Below, piece by piece: positions 48,338 through 61,888 of a stretch of 64,000 bases of DNA. The translations under genes were made by a program, and so were the position numbers. The stretch comes from Melastoma dodecandrum. Its lineage: Eukaryota; Streptophyta; Magnoliopsida; Myrtales; Melastomataceae. The notes under the pieces were generated by a model. The model saw only the letters and a list, made by a program, of their open reading frames with translations, did no database searches and had not been told where the DNA came from. The DNA is taken from the NCBI GenBank assembly GCA_029817715.1, contig JARUPY010000473.1, positions 744,001 through 808,000 of the forward strand, written 5' to 3'. The number at the start of each line of letters is the position of its first letter. Position 1 is the first letter of the stretch.

Positions 48338-50403
48338 CGTCTCCTCACTTCCCTCCCCCTTCCCGTGAACAGCCGATTGTATATAAATGTCAGGATTTTA
48401 TGACCTGCGATTTGGATAGATTGGAGGTGAAATATACCGGATTATATCATTTTCTATACACGTGAGGCATTTATTATTTAAGTAAGTGTTAGTACACGAA
48501 ATAAATAAAAAGACGAGATAGAGCGTATCCTTAGAGTATAAAAAATTGGTGAAAAACACTTGGAAATATTTTCTTATCGAAATTTTGGGCAGATCGAGGT
48601 AGGGAGAGTCTCAACCTAGAGTTTGTACTATGTGAAATCTTTTTCTCCGCCTATAAAAATAAGTCGATTGATCAAATCACGTAAATACTGTCTTTTTATT
48701 TTTTTTTTATTAATTTTTAATTATGAACCGGATTTCATTCTATTCGATTTCGAGGGGTTTCGCGTGCACCAAAGATGAATACACCCAAGTGGTTGGTATC
48801 GGTGAGACGTCGGTTCATCATAAGTAGAAGAAGAGAAAGAGCCTCCCTCAGATGTAATTGAAAAAAAATCTTTGGATTCCCTCCGACATTCTTTCCTTTC
48901 CTTTATTTAACCATATTATTCCATTTTTCAAAATTCCTTTGAAATTTTATCACGATTCCCGATTTGAACCATACTATGCCCACTCCACTTGAAATTAGGC
49001 CGGGTTCGAGGCTCGCGACGAACACTAAAAAGAAAGTAAAAGGAAAGGGAAAGGGAAAGTGGGGTGTGGTTATATCAAAAGCAGGTTAGCAATGGTAAGA
49101 ATGAGAGGCCGAAAACTGGAGACGGGCGTGGGTTGGGGAAGGGGAGGAGGCCGGTCGTACGTACGAACCAACCAACCAAACAGAGCCCGGTCGGTTTTGG
49201 AGACTTCCACTTGGGTTTGGTTTAATTAATTAATATAGGAATTATGCATCTGTTGTCTTTCCTCTCTGCCTAGGATGGTTGGGAACCCTTTAAAATCATA
49301 TTTAAATTGAACAATCCTACGTTAACAGCAGGGAGCGAGTGCAACCCACGTGACGATAGGAAGTTGTACGGATGATGTGGGGGGGGGGGGAGGTTACATT
49401 CGGTGGGGGTTTGTGTTTGTTATCTGGGGCGGGGGGATTTGCTTACCCGTGACATTTTGTAATAATTTTATTATAAAAGGGAATAGGATTACAAAAAGAG
49501 TAGGAACTCGGGGGAGGATGGTACAATTTGGACCGGCTACATCTGTATGTTGTATAATATGGCCTTGACTTTTTGGCGTGTTTTATTATTGATCGAATGA
49601 GGCATGCGCCGCATGTCGTCGGCTTCCCACAAACATACATACAACAACCAAATAATTTTTTTGGTTTTCATTTCTTTTTTGGGGAAGGGCGTGTTGATGA
49701 TTGATTCTTCCCACCCAAATCTCCATTGTTTATTTATCTCCATTTTTTTTTTCATTGACTTGTTTAACTAATTCTCGGTATTCACCGACTTCACTATAAG
49801 TGGTTGAAATCAATGTTTCAAAAATCAATTTCCTCAATTTTTTCCAAAAAAATCGATGTTTATATATCTGTTTCGCAGAATAATCTTATCAATGTTATTG
49901 AGTAAGGTAAGTCGTGTCCCAGTTGAGTTGAGAACTTGTGGTGGTGGTGGTTACTTACCGCACTACCGAAATAGTAATGAACGGGTGAGGGGAGTTGGGT
50001 GGGAGGAGGAAAAGGACGTAAGAGTATAAATAAGCCAACGTGGTTATTACATCCCTTTGCCCATACTCATAACACCCACCCACCATGGCGTCATATCAAC
50101 TATGAATGAACACCACACCACAACCTCCAATGATTCTGTACTACTTTAAACCACTCACTCTTTCCCTCAAGTTAATAAAGCAAAGGGCATAATCCAAAGG
50201 TGGGCTCCATGAACCCAAAAAGAGAAACGTACCTATGTCATTCTGGGAAATTTTACTGCCCAACAGAGGTTTGCATGATCTTTTCCTTCAAGGTAGCCCC
50301 TCGCCTTCCTGTGCCATCATTGCGTAAGAATGAATGCCTTCTCCGTCATCACCAGAGAAGCGAACCCTCTGACAGTTCCCCCCTCTACCACCCGAAAGTT
50401 TGC
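48338..50403. other. Intergenic stretch, no gene seen
   Basis: It contains AT-rich sequence, an AAAGGGAAAGGG purine stretch near 49030-49065, CCAACCAACCAAAC near 49165, and a G run at 49379-49390. No coding region is recognised. Confidence 0.6.
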
Positions 50404-51835
50404 CTATGAGACTCCATCATCCTTGCCATCGCCATTCAAGTCAATGACATGGCCATTGTTCTGCATATGACCCATCAGACAATCAACAACTGCAACAATC
50501 TCCCGGACTCGATCATTTGACCCATCTTCAGCCCTGAACTTGTAAACCTCGTTACTGACCTCAATCCAACTGTACCCGGGGCAAGTCTTAACTCCTTTAT
50601 CCTTCATCAATCTCCTTATTCGAGCAAATTCATCCCAACACCCCACACTAGCATAAAGATTTGCCAACAGAACGTGAGTAGATGCACACTCTGGCTTCAG
50701 TTGCAGCCTGTTCTCTGCAGCCTCAATGCCAATCCAAATGTTCCCATGCAGCCTACACGAAGAAAGCAACGAACCCCATATAACTGCATTCGGCTTTACA
50801 GGCATCTTATGTATAAAATCCCGAGCCTCTTCGACTTTCCCGTAACGCCCAAGCAGATCTACGAGGCACGAATAGTGATCGAGCTTTGGTGTGACCCCAG
50901 ATTCAATCATCAACTCCAAGTACTCCTTCCCTAAATCAATAAACCCAGCATGCCTACACGAAGACAAAATCGCAAGAAAGGTGATTCCATCAGGTTTGAC
51001 ATTCCTCTTCCTCATCTCGTGGAAAAGACCAATGGATTGCGAAACGAGCCCGCAGTGTGCGCAACCAGCAATCATCGAATTCCAGGACACAATATCCCGT
51101 TCGGCCATGTCACTGAATATAAGATATGCGAGATCTGCCCAGCCGCATTTACAGTACATCGATATCAACGAATTAGAAACATGGATGTATTCCTCGAAGC
51201 CCATCCGAATGGCCTGGCAATGCAAACCCCTTCCAATACCCAGAGCACCAGTGTCGGAACAGGCGCTCAGGAGGCTGGCAAACGTGAAATCATTCGGCTC
51301 CAACCCTGAGATCCTCATCTCAGAATAAACACTCATACACACGCCCACCCGCGAATCCTGCGAGAAAGCAGTGATGATGGCGGTCCACAGCACCACGTTC
51401 CTCGCAGTCATTTCCTCGAACACCTTGTGCGCATTGTGGACCTCGCCGCATCTCGAGTACATCGTGATGAGAGAACTACCCACGTAGGCGTCGGCATCAA
51501 GTAACCCGGCACGCATTGCCAGGCAGTGGTTACTGTGTCCCGCAGCGAAGGTCGTGGTCGGCGGCACACGAGGTGAGCTCCCGGGATAAGATGACGGCAT
51601 TGAGTTCGAGTGGTTGGGGAATTCCGTCGAAAGGGTGGCGTGCGGAGTCGGTGGATGGGTTAGCAAGGAGTTCCTTGACGAGGCGGAGATGAATCGAGTC
51701 GGAGGTAGTCGGTTTAGAGGGGAGGAGGTCGAGGATACGGAGGGCTCTGTCGAGGGATGATTTGTCCGAAGGGGGGAGTTGTCTTCGTCGAGTTAGGAGG
51801 CGGCGGGGAATAGAGAAGGCGGCCCTACTACTCAT
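50404..51835 (-). pseudogene. PPR protein (At2g37320-like), one-base frameshift
   Basis: An intronless E-class pentatricopeptide repeat gene. Such proteins bind single-stranded RNA in mitochondria or plastids for editing or processing. The first frame (51835 down to about 51533) gives MSSRAAFSIPRRLLTRRRQL, a basic transit-like N-terminus, then a LTSCAADHDLRCGTQ block that hits a TAA. The second frame carries the rest to 50404 in about eight PPR units (YVGSSLITMYSRCGEVHNA, DIVSWNSMIAGCAHCGL, HYSCLVDLLGRYGKVEEA) and an E domain (PNAVIWGSLLSSC, GYSWIEVSNEVYKF). The two frames join naturally if one A near 51531-51533 is an insertion. The rest is open for over 370 codons, so this is a very young mutation, a polymorphism or a sequencing error. 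Confidence 0.88.
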
Positions 51836-53448
51836 GCCACGACCACCCCCTCCTCGTTTTACTACTTCCTATTCGGCCATGTCCTTAAATGTCCGACGAC
51901 TCCCGATATCAGGACAAAATATACAGTTTGGTTACGTTTCGGTTATAGTTTTCAAAATACTACCAGCTACCTGGGTCCGAAATCTGGAAGACCCCTTTTC
52001 CTCATATACCAGATCGGACGAGAGTCAGTGGGACCTTTTTCACGCATCCCATCTACGTTTTCTAACAGTTATTCATCTCTTATGGAAACCGTCTCACTAC
52101 CGATCAACGCATTAATCATAAAAATCTGTAGTCTTTCTTGTTCCAAAAGCAGTCATCATGCACTCCATTGTTTCGTTAACAAACACTAGGGCGAAGAACT
52201 CCCCACCCGCTTTCTAATGGATATTCTAGTTGAAATTCCAAACAAAAAACCGGCGATATGCATGTAAGGCACAAGCACGCGCAAACCAGAGGATAAACCG
52301 AGCCCGGAATAACATCTTTACAAACAGAGGTCAACATGCTTAAGGTGTAAGATTAAATACAAATAGTAGATATCCACCATAAACATAAAACTAAGCCAAA
52401 TATCCAAGAGCTCTGGCAAACCTGGATCCATGCTCCACTGAACCAAACTGAAGCACCATGCTCTGCTGCTGGAACTGAAATCACCCTCCCAAATGCTGGG
52501 TTTCTACCGCCCCCAGAGGTGGGCATGCAATATGTTCAGGTTTAAACATATTTAACTTTCACATATAGTGTGCCACACATACCCCTGGTTATTCCACTCC
52601 CCACAAAATATATGTTGTAGAAATGATAAATGTTGATGAGCAAATGCAGAGCCGTGAAAACCCAACAGAGAAAACGAAGTATCAGAACCACATGGGATTT
52701 CCATGTTGATCGTATTAAAATGGAGCCCTTACCATATATCCATCCGTTAGACATGCCGGAAGATGGACTTGTGACACATAATCCATAAATACCATGATAA
52801 AGCATCCATAGCATGAGCCAATGGTCATTCACGAAGAGATTATGCCTCAGACACAAACTCCAAAAAGCATTATCTTGTGCAGAATGCAGAAAATCATCTA
52901 TAGAAGTCATACTATCCTTGTGTACTTTATCAGAAAAGGTCACACCCTACATTCAGCAATGCAAGTCAAGACATGTTGAAGACTGGGAGTGGAACAAACC
53001 GGGAGTGCTACTATTCCCCATGATATAACCCAGAAATCCGTTTTAAAAAATCCATTTCTTAAATATTGCATAGCAGCACTTGGGAAGATTTATCAGTTCC
53101 AGCAGAGATTCTGTGAGTTGCAGTCGCATCAAGCTGGTGCTCAAGGATATACCCGTAATACCAAAATCTTGTTCGGTTCACAGCAGCGGCAGGAGTTCAG
53201 CATAAAACCTTGGTACTTGGATGAGAACTCAAAAAACTATGCAGGATCCTCCATACTGTTTCCAAGTCGACTCTAACCTAACCCTGCCAAAATTAAAAGA
53301 AACAAGCTATTAAGATTTGCACAACTAAGAAAAGAACCACATGCTTAAGGGCATACAGCATTAAATTAGAGAAAGAAGTATAGAAAGGAAAGCACTTACT
53401 ACAAAAACAAAAAAGACAAAGAAAAACAAGGTAATCGCCCATGACTCC
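51836..53448. other. Intergenic stretch, 3' side of MOS11-like gene
   Basis: No gene is recognised. A minus-strand open stretch at 52542-52943 lacks an ATG start and family resemblance. The right part probably contains 3'UTR of the MOS11-like gene. Confidence 0.5.
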
Positions 53449-54605
53449 CTACGCCACTCCACTGGCCTTGCCAGCAATAGCTGCTTTACCGTTCAAACTG
53501 GAGGGAACATCAGAGAACCTGGGAGAAAGAAAGAAGCATAAACATCAATATCAGGTGCAGACAAAAGCCATTCACATATTCTCCTACAATAAATCTAGTC
53601 GGTTTAAAACAAACAAATACCTAATGGCCCTCAATTTCCGTTTATCTTCCTCCTGAGGATCAGTTTTGGTACCAGCTGAGAATCTGGCACTTCTAGCTTT
53701 CTTTTTAGCTTCCTCATCCGTGGTCGTGGAAGGCACCGGTGTTCCAAACCTTTAAGGAATGACGAAGGTCGGTCACAACACAGTAGTACTTCTGATTTTC
53801 GTTTCTCAAATGCTACAAACAAGATAGTTCATAGAGCAACACCCAATGAGATTACTCTTACATGTAAAATCGATCCCAAATTAAATGTATCAAATGCATA
53901 CCCTCAAAAAGCAACTAGTCCTCACAATCCATTCTGTTTCTACTTCCTGTCGGAATAAGTTGTCACACTGGAGTCCTAATCGCAAGTAGTCATGCTCTGA
54001 TCATCACCATGTGCTAGTGCCATGACAAAAATTATAACTATAGATGCGAATAAATATACCATAAATGCACCAATTGACAGACAGCAATATCATAATGTCA
54101 CCCATAGCCCGACTACAATAATCAAATCTAGTACACGGAAAAATACTTAGCATATCATACCTCTCAGCACGAGCCTTCCTCTTCAGATCTTCTGATTTAT
54201 TGAGCACATCCGATTTGTCAGCGCCGCCCACAGAACCAAACCTAGAGTTAAACACCAACCTAAAATTAACCTAGGATCAAGACACCGCAAAAGCACAACA
54301 AAGGCAAACCAGGACGGGAAGCAAAACCTTTCGGCGCGAGAATTCCGCTTCTCTTCCTCGGACAGCTGAACGGGCAAGCCGAACCGCTCAGCCCTGCGCA
54401 TCCTCCGGCTGATGTCGTTGACCGGAACGATGGTCGCCGCATGCAGCTCGACGGTTGCGGCCGCGTAAGCGGCGTTGGCAGCGACGGTTGGGGAATCTAG
54501 GGATTGGAGATCATCCTCGGAGGGGAGCTTCTCGTTGAGATTGATCGAGGGCTTTGCTGCGGGGATCGGGGCGGAGGCGACGGCGGAGGAGGAGGCGGAA
54601 ACCAT
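53449..54605 (-). CDS. MOS11: MOS11-like THO/TREX-associated protein
   Basis: A small basic protein resembling Arabidopsis MODIFIER OF SNC1 11 and human CIP29/SARNP (yeast Tho1), which act in nuclear mRNA export. Four exons: 54328-54605, 54161-54241, 53621-53749, 53449-53518. They total 558 nt, 185 residues. The hallmark is a repeated short motif, R-A-x-R-F-G, spaced through the protein: [47 protein letters not shown] and KLRAIRFS. Here most of these motifs straddle exon junctions. The N-terminus is Ala/Ser-rich ([20 protein letters not shown]) with no clear SAP domain, as in the plant proteins. The ATG at 54605 sits in a GCCATGG context. Confidence 0.86.
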
Positions 54606-55054
54606 GGCGGCGGGGAAGGGTTTCGTGAACAAGAAGGCGTAGGTAGAAAAGAGGGAACGTCGCCTTCGATCGATTATGACGAGCGAATCAAATTTGCGTT
54701 GCAGAGTTTCCTCTTAATCGGGAATTTGCGTTCCCACGTTTACTGAAATTCAGATATGATCCTCGCTATTTAGATTAATTCGAATTTAGTCCTTACATTT
54801 TAAAATTACTTCGGTTTCGTCCCGATTCACACAACAGCATCATTCCCATTCCATGATTGGGATCAAGTCATATAACAGGAGTAGATCATATACCATATAC
54901 ACAATACCCGGGGAAAAAAACACAGGCAAGCGGGAGGATTTCCTCCGTGTAGAAGTTCACAAGTCATATAGAGAAGATGCTCACCTTTGTGGAAAAACCC
55001 GTAGGCATACATACATTATCTGACAGTAACGTAGTCATTTCCTAATTATGCGGC
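54606..55054. other. Intergenic stretch between MOS11-like and kinase genes
   Basis: 449 bp hold the promoter of the MOS11-like gene and the 3'UTR of the kinase gene. No further feature is seen. Confidence 0.55.
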
Positions 55055-57576
55055 TTACTTGAGTTTATTGTCACCCGCGCGGCTGTCAAGCTTCCTGTTG
55101 CTGTCCTTTCTTCTGGGAGGAGTACAAGGAGCGAAGTGATTGCTTTGGGAGGAGTGGTTCTCGGACGAGTACTTCTGGGAAGAGAGGTATGTCAAGGCCG
55201 TGACCACGTCTGCGATGACAGGTCGCAGGTTAGGCTGCTCTTGTACGCACATAGCTGCGACGGCAAGCGCTTGGTACAGCCCCCTGGGAGGATACTGACC
55301 CTGGAGGGAAGGGTCTGCCATCATCATGAATTTGTTCCTGTCCTTGAACAAAGGCCTCGCCTGTAATACACGAAATGACTCCATGAGAGCAGTCGAGAAA
55401 GATAATGGCATTCAAGGTAATCGGCAAAGAAGTCAGCACTACTCACCCATGCTACCAGGTTCTGCTCCCCCTTGGCTCTAGAACTGTCGATTGCCTTCCT
55501 ACCAGTGATAATTTCCAGCAGAACGACCCCGAAGCTGTACACATCTGATTTCAGTGTCAGTTGACCAGTCATTGCGTATTCAGGGGCGCAATATCCATAG
55601 GTTCCCATCACCCTTGTTGATACGTGCGTGTTATCACCCACAGGCCCAAGCTTGGCCAAACCAAAATCCGATAACTTGGGATGATAGTCCTCGTCTAGCA
55701 GAATGTTTGAGCATTTCAAGTCCCTATAAATAACGGGAGGGGTCGCTTTGTCATGGAGGTATTCCAAGCCTCTCGCAGCCCCGGCTGCTATTTTCATCCT
55801 AGTATTCCAGTCCATCTGTTTTCTTCCAGGTGAAGCTTCTGAAAACAGCCAAGCAATCGTATCCACTTAATATTATATGAAAACTAGATATCTACAATAA
55901 TATTTTGCTCACCAAAATGAAAAGGAGATCTGCTTTTCTAGATTAACTGCTACGGAAGAAATGAAAATCATGCTCATTGATATATGCATGTCAGGTGACT
56001 ACCATGTAAATGGTCTTCCAGAGATCCAAGAGACATGTACTCATAAACAAGAAGTCTCTGATCTCCATCCGCACAATAGCCGATCAAATTGACAAGATTA
56101 GGATGGTGAAGAAGGCTCAGCATGAGAACTTCAACAAGGAATTCCCGGTTTCCCTGCAGGCCATTTCGGTCGAGTTGCTTGATGGCTACAGCCTGAAAAT
56201 TAAACTCCTGATGTAAGCACGTCCTGGAAGTGAAGGTCATACATACATACATGCATACATAACTAATGGAGAAATGAGATACAGGCACAAAAATATACTT
56301 TTACATTCTGAAAAGTTCTTTACTCTTGTTATAGAGAATGTTGCTTCAAGTTCAATAGAAGGGTAACATGTCGTCATTTATGCCACCAAACACAGTTATA
56401 GTACAGATTAATAATTGTCAGTTGATAACAGAAAATCTGCAGTAGTTCAAGCCGCCTGATTACATACAAGTGTCAGATCCCGGAAACATTCTTGCTGAGA
56501 TGACTGCTAGCAGTAAATATGCAAAAGAGGCAGTTTACAGACAACCCTGAAACTTCAGGGCTAAAACTGGCTGAAGCTTCTGTTGTACCAAAACCACGCC
56601 ATTAATCAAACAAAAACTAACTCCAAAATCCAATAAATATGAATTCTGAGCACCTGATTATTCTCCAGTCGTCCTTTATACACTCTTCCGAAACCTCCTT
56701 CCCCGAGAAGATAGTCCGCCCTGAAATTTCTAGTTGCCACAGCAAGGTCTTGGAATTTAAAAGTCTGTGCCGCAATGTGTTCAGGCCCGCCATTTGGAGA
56801 GTTGTCCTTCACACTCAAGGAGGAACTCGACCTGAGTTTCTCTGAGGGATGCACAAGTAGAAACCAATCATACACGGCTCAATAAAACTCATCAAAGCCA
56901 TGGTCAACCGTAAATAAGGGTAGCACATCTACCGCCCAGCGGAAGGACTCACGAGGGCACATTCATGAATCTGACTCACGAGGGCACATTCATGAATCTG
57001 CTGTCAGTTTCTTGAGTCCTAACATTTCTAATAATAAGAAACACAACAAAGTTTAATCGCACCTAACTTTATCCAAAAGGAGTCACAACGAACCGCGGCA
57101 GGGAGTAGGATATGACCCCCCGACCACAACCGCACTCTCGGAAAATGAAACACAGGCGCACCCACACACTCTCGGCAACACTACAGCAGGCCACGGCAAT
57201 CATGCTCGAATCAAACACAAGCCAAAATAAACCAGAAATCCGTAAACGGGAAAGCAAAACCCAACACCAAACACGGCCATCACCCGCTGCCACAAGCAAG
57301 CCACACCAAAGACCACAAAACGCCTTCCCTATCCCCCGGCGACCCAACCCACAAAAGCATTTTCAAAGAAAAGGCCAGAAAGGAAAGAGAGGGAGAGAGA
57401 GCAAAACCAGGAGTTTGGCAGAGGCGATCGAGGGGGCGGGGCTTGTTGTCCCTTGGAGTCATCATCATCGTCACCATCGTCAACAGCTTCTTCTTTTGCC
57501 TCTTCTTATCCGCACTGTTATTACTCTTCCTACTCCCCTTCGGGATCGACATCCCAGAACACGGAATCCAACCCAT
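55055..57576 (-). CDS. PBS1-like receptor-like cytoplasmic kinase (RLCK VII, PBL7-like)
   Basis: A Ser/Thr kinase of the RLCK-VII/PBL family, which relays signals from receptor kinases at the plasma membrane. Five exons: 57408-57576, 56654-56841, 56003-56192, 55447-55838, 55055-55360. They total 1245 nt, 414 residues. The N-terminus MGWIPCSG has Gly2 for myristoylation and a nearby Cys for palmitoylation, so membrane anchoring is likely. A lysine-rich stretch (DKKRQKKK) follows. The kinase has the Gly-rich loop [11 protein letters not shown], the lysine in AVAIKQLD, the catalytic loop [13 protein letters not shown] (RD type), DFGLAK, and GYCAPEYA. The C-terminal tail is Ser/Lys-rich. All catalytic residues are present. 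I favour the PBL7/CDL1 subgroup from sequence feel and context; this is not proven. Confidence 0.92.
56946..56999. repeat. 27-bp tandem duplication in kinase intron 1
   Basis: GACTCACGAGGGCACATTCA plus TGAATCT occurs twice back to back without mismatch, inside the first intron of the PBL-type kinase gene. Confidence 0.85.
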
Positions 57577-60015
57577 TTCCTCCTCCCCACCCAAAAAAAC
57601 CAGCCTCAGGCGCAACTCCCAACAAACGAACTACGGAGGGCTTCGTCCGTGATTGCGTTCATGGGCGTTGTATGAAGAAAGGTTAAAAAAAAAGGAGGCC
57701 CCTTTTTTCCTTACTTGCCGATGGAATTTGGAAGGTGGGGGTTTTTGTGGGGTGGAGCGACCGAACGGTGTCTTTTTTGAGTTCGATTCATTTGACGCTG
57801 TCGTCCTCGGTTTTGGTCGGGTTTGCCGACCCCCCAACAAAAAGCAAGTCGACCCAGCTCAGCTTTCGTTGTTCTCTCTTACGAATGGGCAAAAGTAATG
57901 TCCGGTAATTTGAATAAATTTGGTGAAATGAATACACGAGAAGACGAGGCCACTAGCACTTGCGCTCGGATCTGCGGGACATGTCCCTTACAGAGAGGAC
58001 GTGCGAAGCTGTTCCTCACCAGCCTCAAACATCTCCTGCGGTCGTCCTCGCCCGTCTTCGGCGTCATCAAAGAACAATCGGCAGGCGCTCCATCATCGTT
58101 GAGTGCACAAGGAAGTGTGCGGATGAAAAACGCGTGAAGTAATAATTTTAAAAATCCCCCTCGGAAGGGGGGGGGGGGGGGGGGGGGGGGGCGCTGCTTC
58201 AATTCAATCGACGAGGAGTGGGCGGACACTAACTAAATACAGTCGACGGTTCTACGAAATTTTGGCTTCCATTTATTTGGTAAGTTAATTTTATGTAATT
58301 TTAAAGGACAAAATTTTATAAAGCAAAAATTTTTACTCAAAAGTCCCCTGCCATTTGCAATTGAGGCTGCAACCAATAAGACGAAGACACCTGGTAACAG
58401 CTTGTGCCTGGAAAGTGTTAAGACTGATCCTGTCAGTGGCAGGTTCGGCCTGTTCCCTTGGGTGGAATTTCGTACGATAAGACGGCTTTCCTTTTCTTAA
58501 ATTACAAAACACGATTCGCATTCATGATCGTTTTTAAGGCGCGATTTTTGCCGACTCGTCATTGCTCAAAAAATTTTTGAAGCGTATTAAAAACTATCCA
58601 CGATAATTCAGATCGTATTTTACGAATTTTTTAACTGTACGGTGATGGATCCAAGTTTTAGTGGAGTGAGATTTCAAATGGCCATGCTCTCCCCTTTGTA
58701 AACAATTTCCATATTCCGTCGACGATCATTCCACCCAGGTCTCCACAGGACAACTGGGGCAACCTTTCACTTGCTTCTTCCCATACTAATGATCAAACAA
58801 CACAAGCATAACAAGAGGTGAGGAAACTTTAGCATAAAGAGATTGTGAATGAAAGTCTTACTGGAGATGAAACTGTTTGCAAGCAATTAGCATTCAGCTT
58901 GAACCCTACGGTGTCTTCAACCTGATATGGACGAGACTAGCTTCTGGATCTGATTAGGGGGAGTTTCATTTACGACACCGGCAAATTGCTCCCTGAAGGA
59001 ACTAAACGCGCAGTGACCTGGACATGACAGCATAGCCACCGGTTTCGCAGTCTTGATTCTCTCTGTACCCGGCCTATCATAAGCTGCTTTCAAGGCCTCG
59101 CCGGACAGACCTTGGGAAACAAGCTTTAAGATACTGACTCCAGCAAAAGAGTCTATAAACCAGAACTACCAGAGTGGGCGATGACTATATTCAAGCACTG
59201 CATCAAAACTAAACCGAACACCCACCCTAGAGCATAAGTGAAGGGAAAAATGATTGATCAGCCATTTGATGTAAGGCATAATCTATCTCACGCTGCTCAA
59301 ACTACTGCAGGAAAGAGCTGGTAGTGCCATCTTTAATGTATGCAACTGTCTTAACTTACTGCTTGGCTATATTTAAGCCAACCAGCTCGGCCAGCCGCAA
59401 TTTAGTATCCTCTTATTTATTCACAATTCATTTTCTTCCTGTATACAAAAGACGGATGATGTAAGCCTAAACTACTTTCATGCATACGCAAACCAACTAA
59501 TCAAGCAATGTAGGTAGAAATGATTGGACAAACTCCAGAAGCATGTCTAAGTTTTAGCGGCCAACACTTGGACAGAGAACGCAAATGGAACCAAACAAGC
59601 AACACAAGGACCCAATAGGAAAATATTATTATTTCTATTGATATGAGAATCAACCAGAGTATAACCTCTATGGCAAGTCTGTTCCAAATATATCGCACAA
59701 TGAATACTTATCATTCCTCTCCCTCGGCAGTATAATTTGCACAACTTATTCCTGTCGATGAGTTCTCCCAGATGTCTACATTCTCCAACACGTTACAACA
59801 CTAACAAACAAATCCCCCAGTAATCCACCCCAACCGAAAAAAATAGCAAATGCAGGCCTGGTTAGCCAGTTGTATAAATAGAGTATATCTGCCCCTGATA
59901 TCAACTAACTTATTCAAACAATGACAGCACTGGAAGTAAACACAAAACAACTCTTCAATCAAAATTGGGCACGAGGTCTGTGCAAAAAATATATAGGGGC
60001 AATAGTCCAACAAAC
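57577..60015. other. Intergenic stretch with a 25-base G run
   Basis: No gene is recognised. It contains the kinase promoter side, a G run at 58167-58191, and AT-rich DNA from 58250 to 58650. 58700-60015 has no long open frame and includes the 3'UTR of the adenylate kinase gene at its right end. Confidence 0.55.
58167..58191 (+). repeat. G run, 25 bases
   Basis: Uninterrupted poly-G tract in intergenic DNA between the kinase and adenylate kinase genes. Confidence 0.85.
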
Positions 60016-61888
60016 TCAGGCTGCAGCTAACTGCTTTTCTTCATAATCATCAAGTTTAAGAGCCTCCAGCAACTTTGGCCACGATTCTGGGATACCTCCA
60101 GGAAGGTCAAACTCCATTAGCTTTCCTTGACTACGGTAATATTCCTCCACTGGTTGACTCTGCACATAACCAATGTGCTAAGACATGATTTTTCCAGCAT
60201 TTGAAAGTACAAGAAATAAACTTTCCAATGCCTTTCAGAAAAGTACGAAAGAGAAGGAGCAGCAAAGTAACGAAATTGATAGCTCTAAAGTTTTACAGCA
60301 TGTCGTGCACCTGAGGTGATGGCGTTTTTTTCTTGTCCATGCCAGGCAAGAAAAAACGTTAAAAAGAATGACATATAAGCAACAACAACCTGTGTGATTT
60401 GGTGAAAGCTAGGAGAGGAGAATCCACCAATTAAGAATGACATGCAGTGTGCAAACAAGTTGACCATTTTTATTGAACCAGCACTTATTACTAAACAAAA
60501 GTACAAAACAATAATAGCCTAGACCCAAGACTTATACCTTCTCATAATAGATCCGGAGTCGCTCCTTGACAACTTCTTCCGTATCATCTGAACGAGTAAT
60601 GAGCTTAGACATGCAATGCTGGGGAGGGAGAAGAGGAGCCATGCTCATCCCAGGCCTCCCATTCTCACCCTTGACATTAATGGAAGCCACATTGTAATTC
60701 TTCCCACATTGACTACATATTCTTCTACCGAGACATTTCTCTAACAAGACATCCTCACGTAGCTTCAGATTAACCACCAAATCAATATCTGCCACGCCCT
60801 TCAATATTTCCTGATAAAGAGAGCGAAAATAATTAAGCATCTGGTAATATGAGCGGTGGCGAAGTAAGAAGCCTCAAAACCCAGGTTTCACGGTATGTTT
60901 TTCATGAGGAAAGATATTGTCAATGTAGCAGCAAAATCTGGTCGTCTCATCTACTATACCAACCAGACAAAAAAACACAGACCATGATTACCAGAAAATA
61001 GCCTCAACTATCAGGAAACAGCCTATTTTTCTTTAATATAATAACTCTCACATTGCAAAATGCCACTGTCCATCTGGATCATTGGTGGAGCACATGCAGT
61101 AACCACTATCACAATCAGAATAGACAGGTACTTTTTCTTTAGTAACTGCAATAGGACATAAAAAAGTCGAGTTTCTAGATTCCGGTATGCAAACACAGAA
61201 TTAAACTTAACATTGCATTAAAAGGACAACAGAGACACCAAATCAGGATCGGGTAGGTATGGTCAGCATAGTACAGACTAGGCAAATAATAGTAACAGCC
61301 GATCTCATCAGCACTCTGAAAGCCAAACACTCTAACACAGGAGAAGGCCATGATTGCTGTAACTGTAACAAGATTTAGGAGGAAGAAAAGGAAAAATCTA
61401 AGCTCACCGCCTGATTGATCGTCCGGGGGAACCCATCCAATATGAAACCAGACTCTCCTTTGGCATCCCCTGCAGCGAGGCGCTTGGAGAGCAGGTTGAA
61501 GATGATCTCGTCGGAGACGAGCTCGCCACGATTCACGATCTCCCTCAGCTACACCGACAGAAGCAAGTCAAACCAACATGGATGGAGCTATTTAAATAGG
61601 GAAAGGGGGGATCTTTGTTGGGGAGACCTGGTCGGAAAGGGTGCCGGAGGAGGAGAGCTCATCCCGGACGAGGTCACCGGTGGCGATGTGAGGGACGGAG
61701 AGGAGAGAAGAGAGGCGGCTGGCGTAGGTGCCCTTGCCGACGCCAGGGCAGCCGAGGAAGATCCACTGGACGTTCCTGTCGACGGGGTTGGGAAGAGGAC
61801 GGAGTGGGGAGGAAGAAGTAGAAGAAAGGAAGCGACGGAGGAAGGGAGAAGGGTTGGGCAAGCGAGTGCGAGTGAGTAGGGAAGACAT
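60016..61888 (-). CDS. Adenylate kinase, organelle-targeted
   Basis: Catalyses ATP + AMP to 2 ADP. Four exons: 61628-61888, 61408-61548, 60538-60810, 60016-60159. They total 819 nt, 272 residues. Residues 1 to about 38 are Ser/Arg/Leu-rich without acidic residues ([20 protein letters not shown]), typical of a plastid or mitochondrial transit peptide. The P-loop GCPGVGKG is at about 46-53, the AMP-site block ATGDLVRDE at about 69-77, and LDGFPRT at about 124-130. A long-form LID region starts [13 protein letters not shown] (about 163-175); it keeps one Cys pair, so zinc binding is uncertain. The C-terminus ends LAAA. The resemblance is to the Arabidopsis chloroplast/mitochondrial adenylate kinase At2g37250, from memory. 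It is transcribed divergently from the AAED1-like gene. Confidence 0.95.

Noticed and set aside
52542..52943. 133-codon minus-strand open frame with hydrophobic stretches
   Set aside because: No ATG start and no recognised family. It lies in the probable 3' region of the MOS11-like gene.
57879..58229. 116-codon minus-strand open frame crossing the G run
   Set aside because: Its proline run is just the translated poly-G tract. The remainder shows no family.
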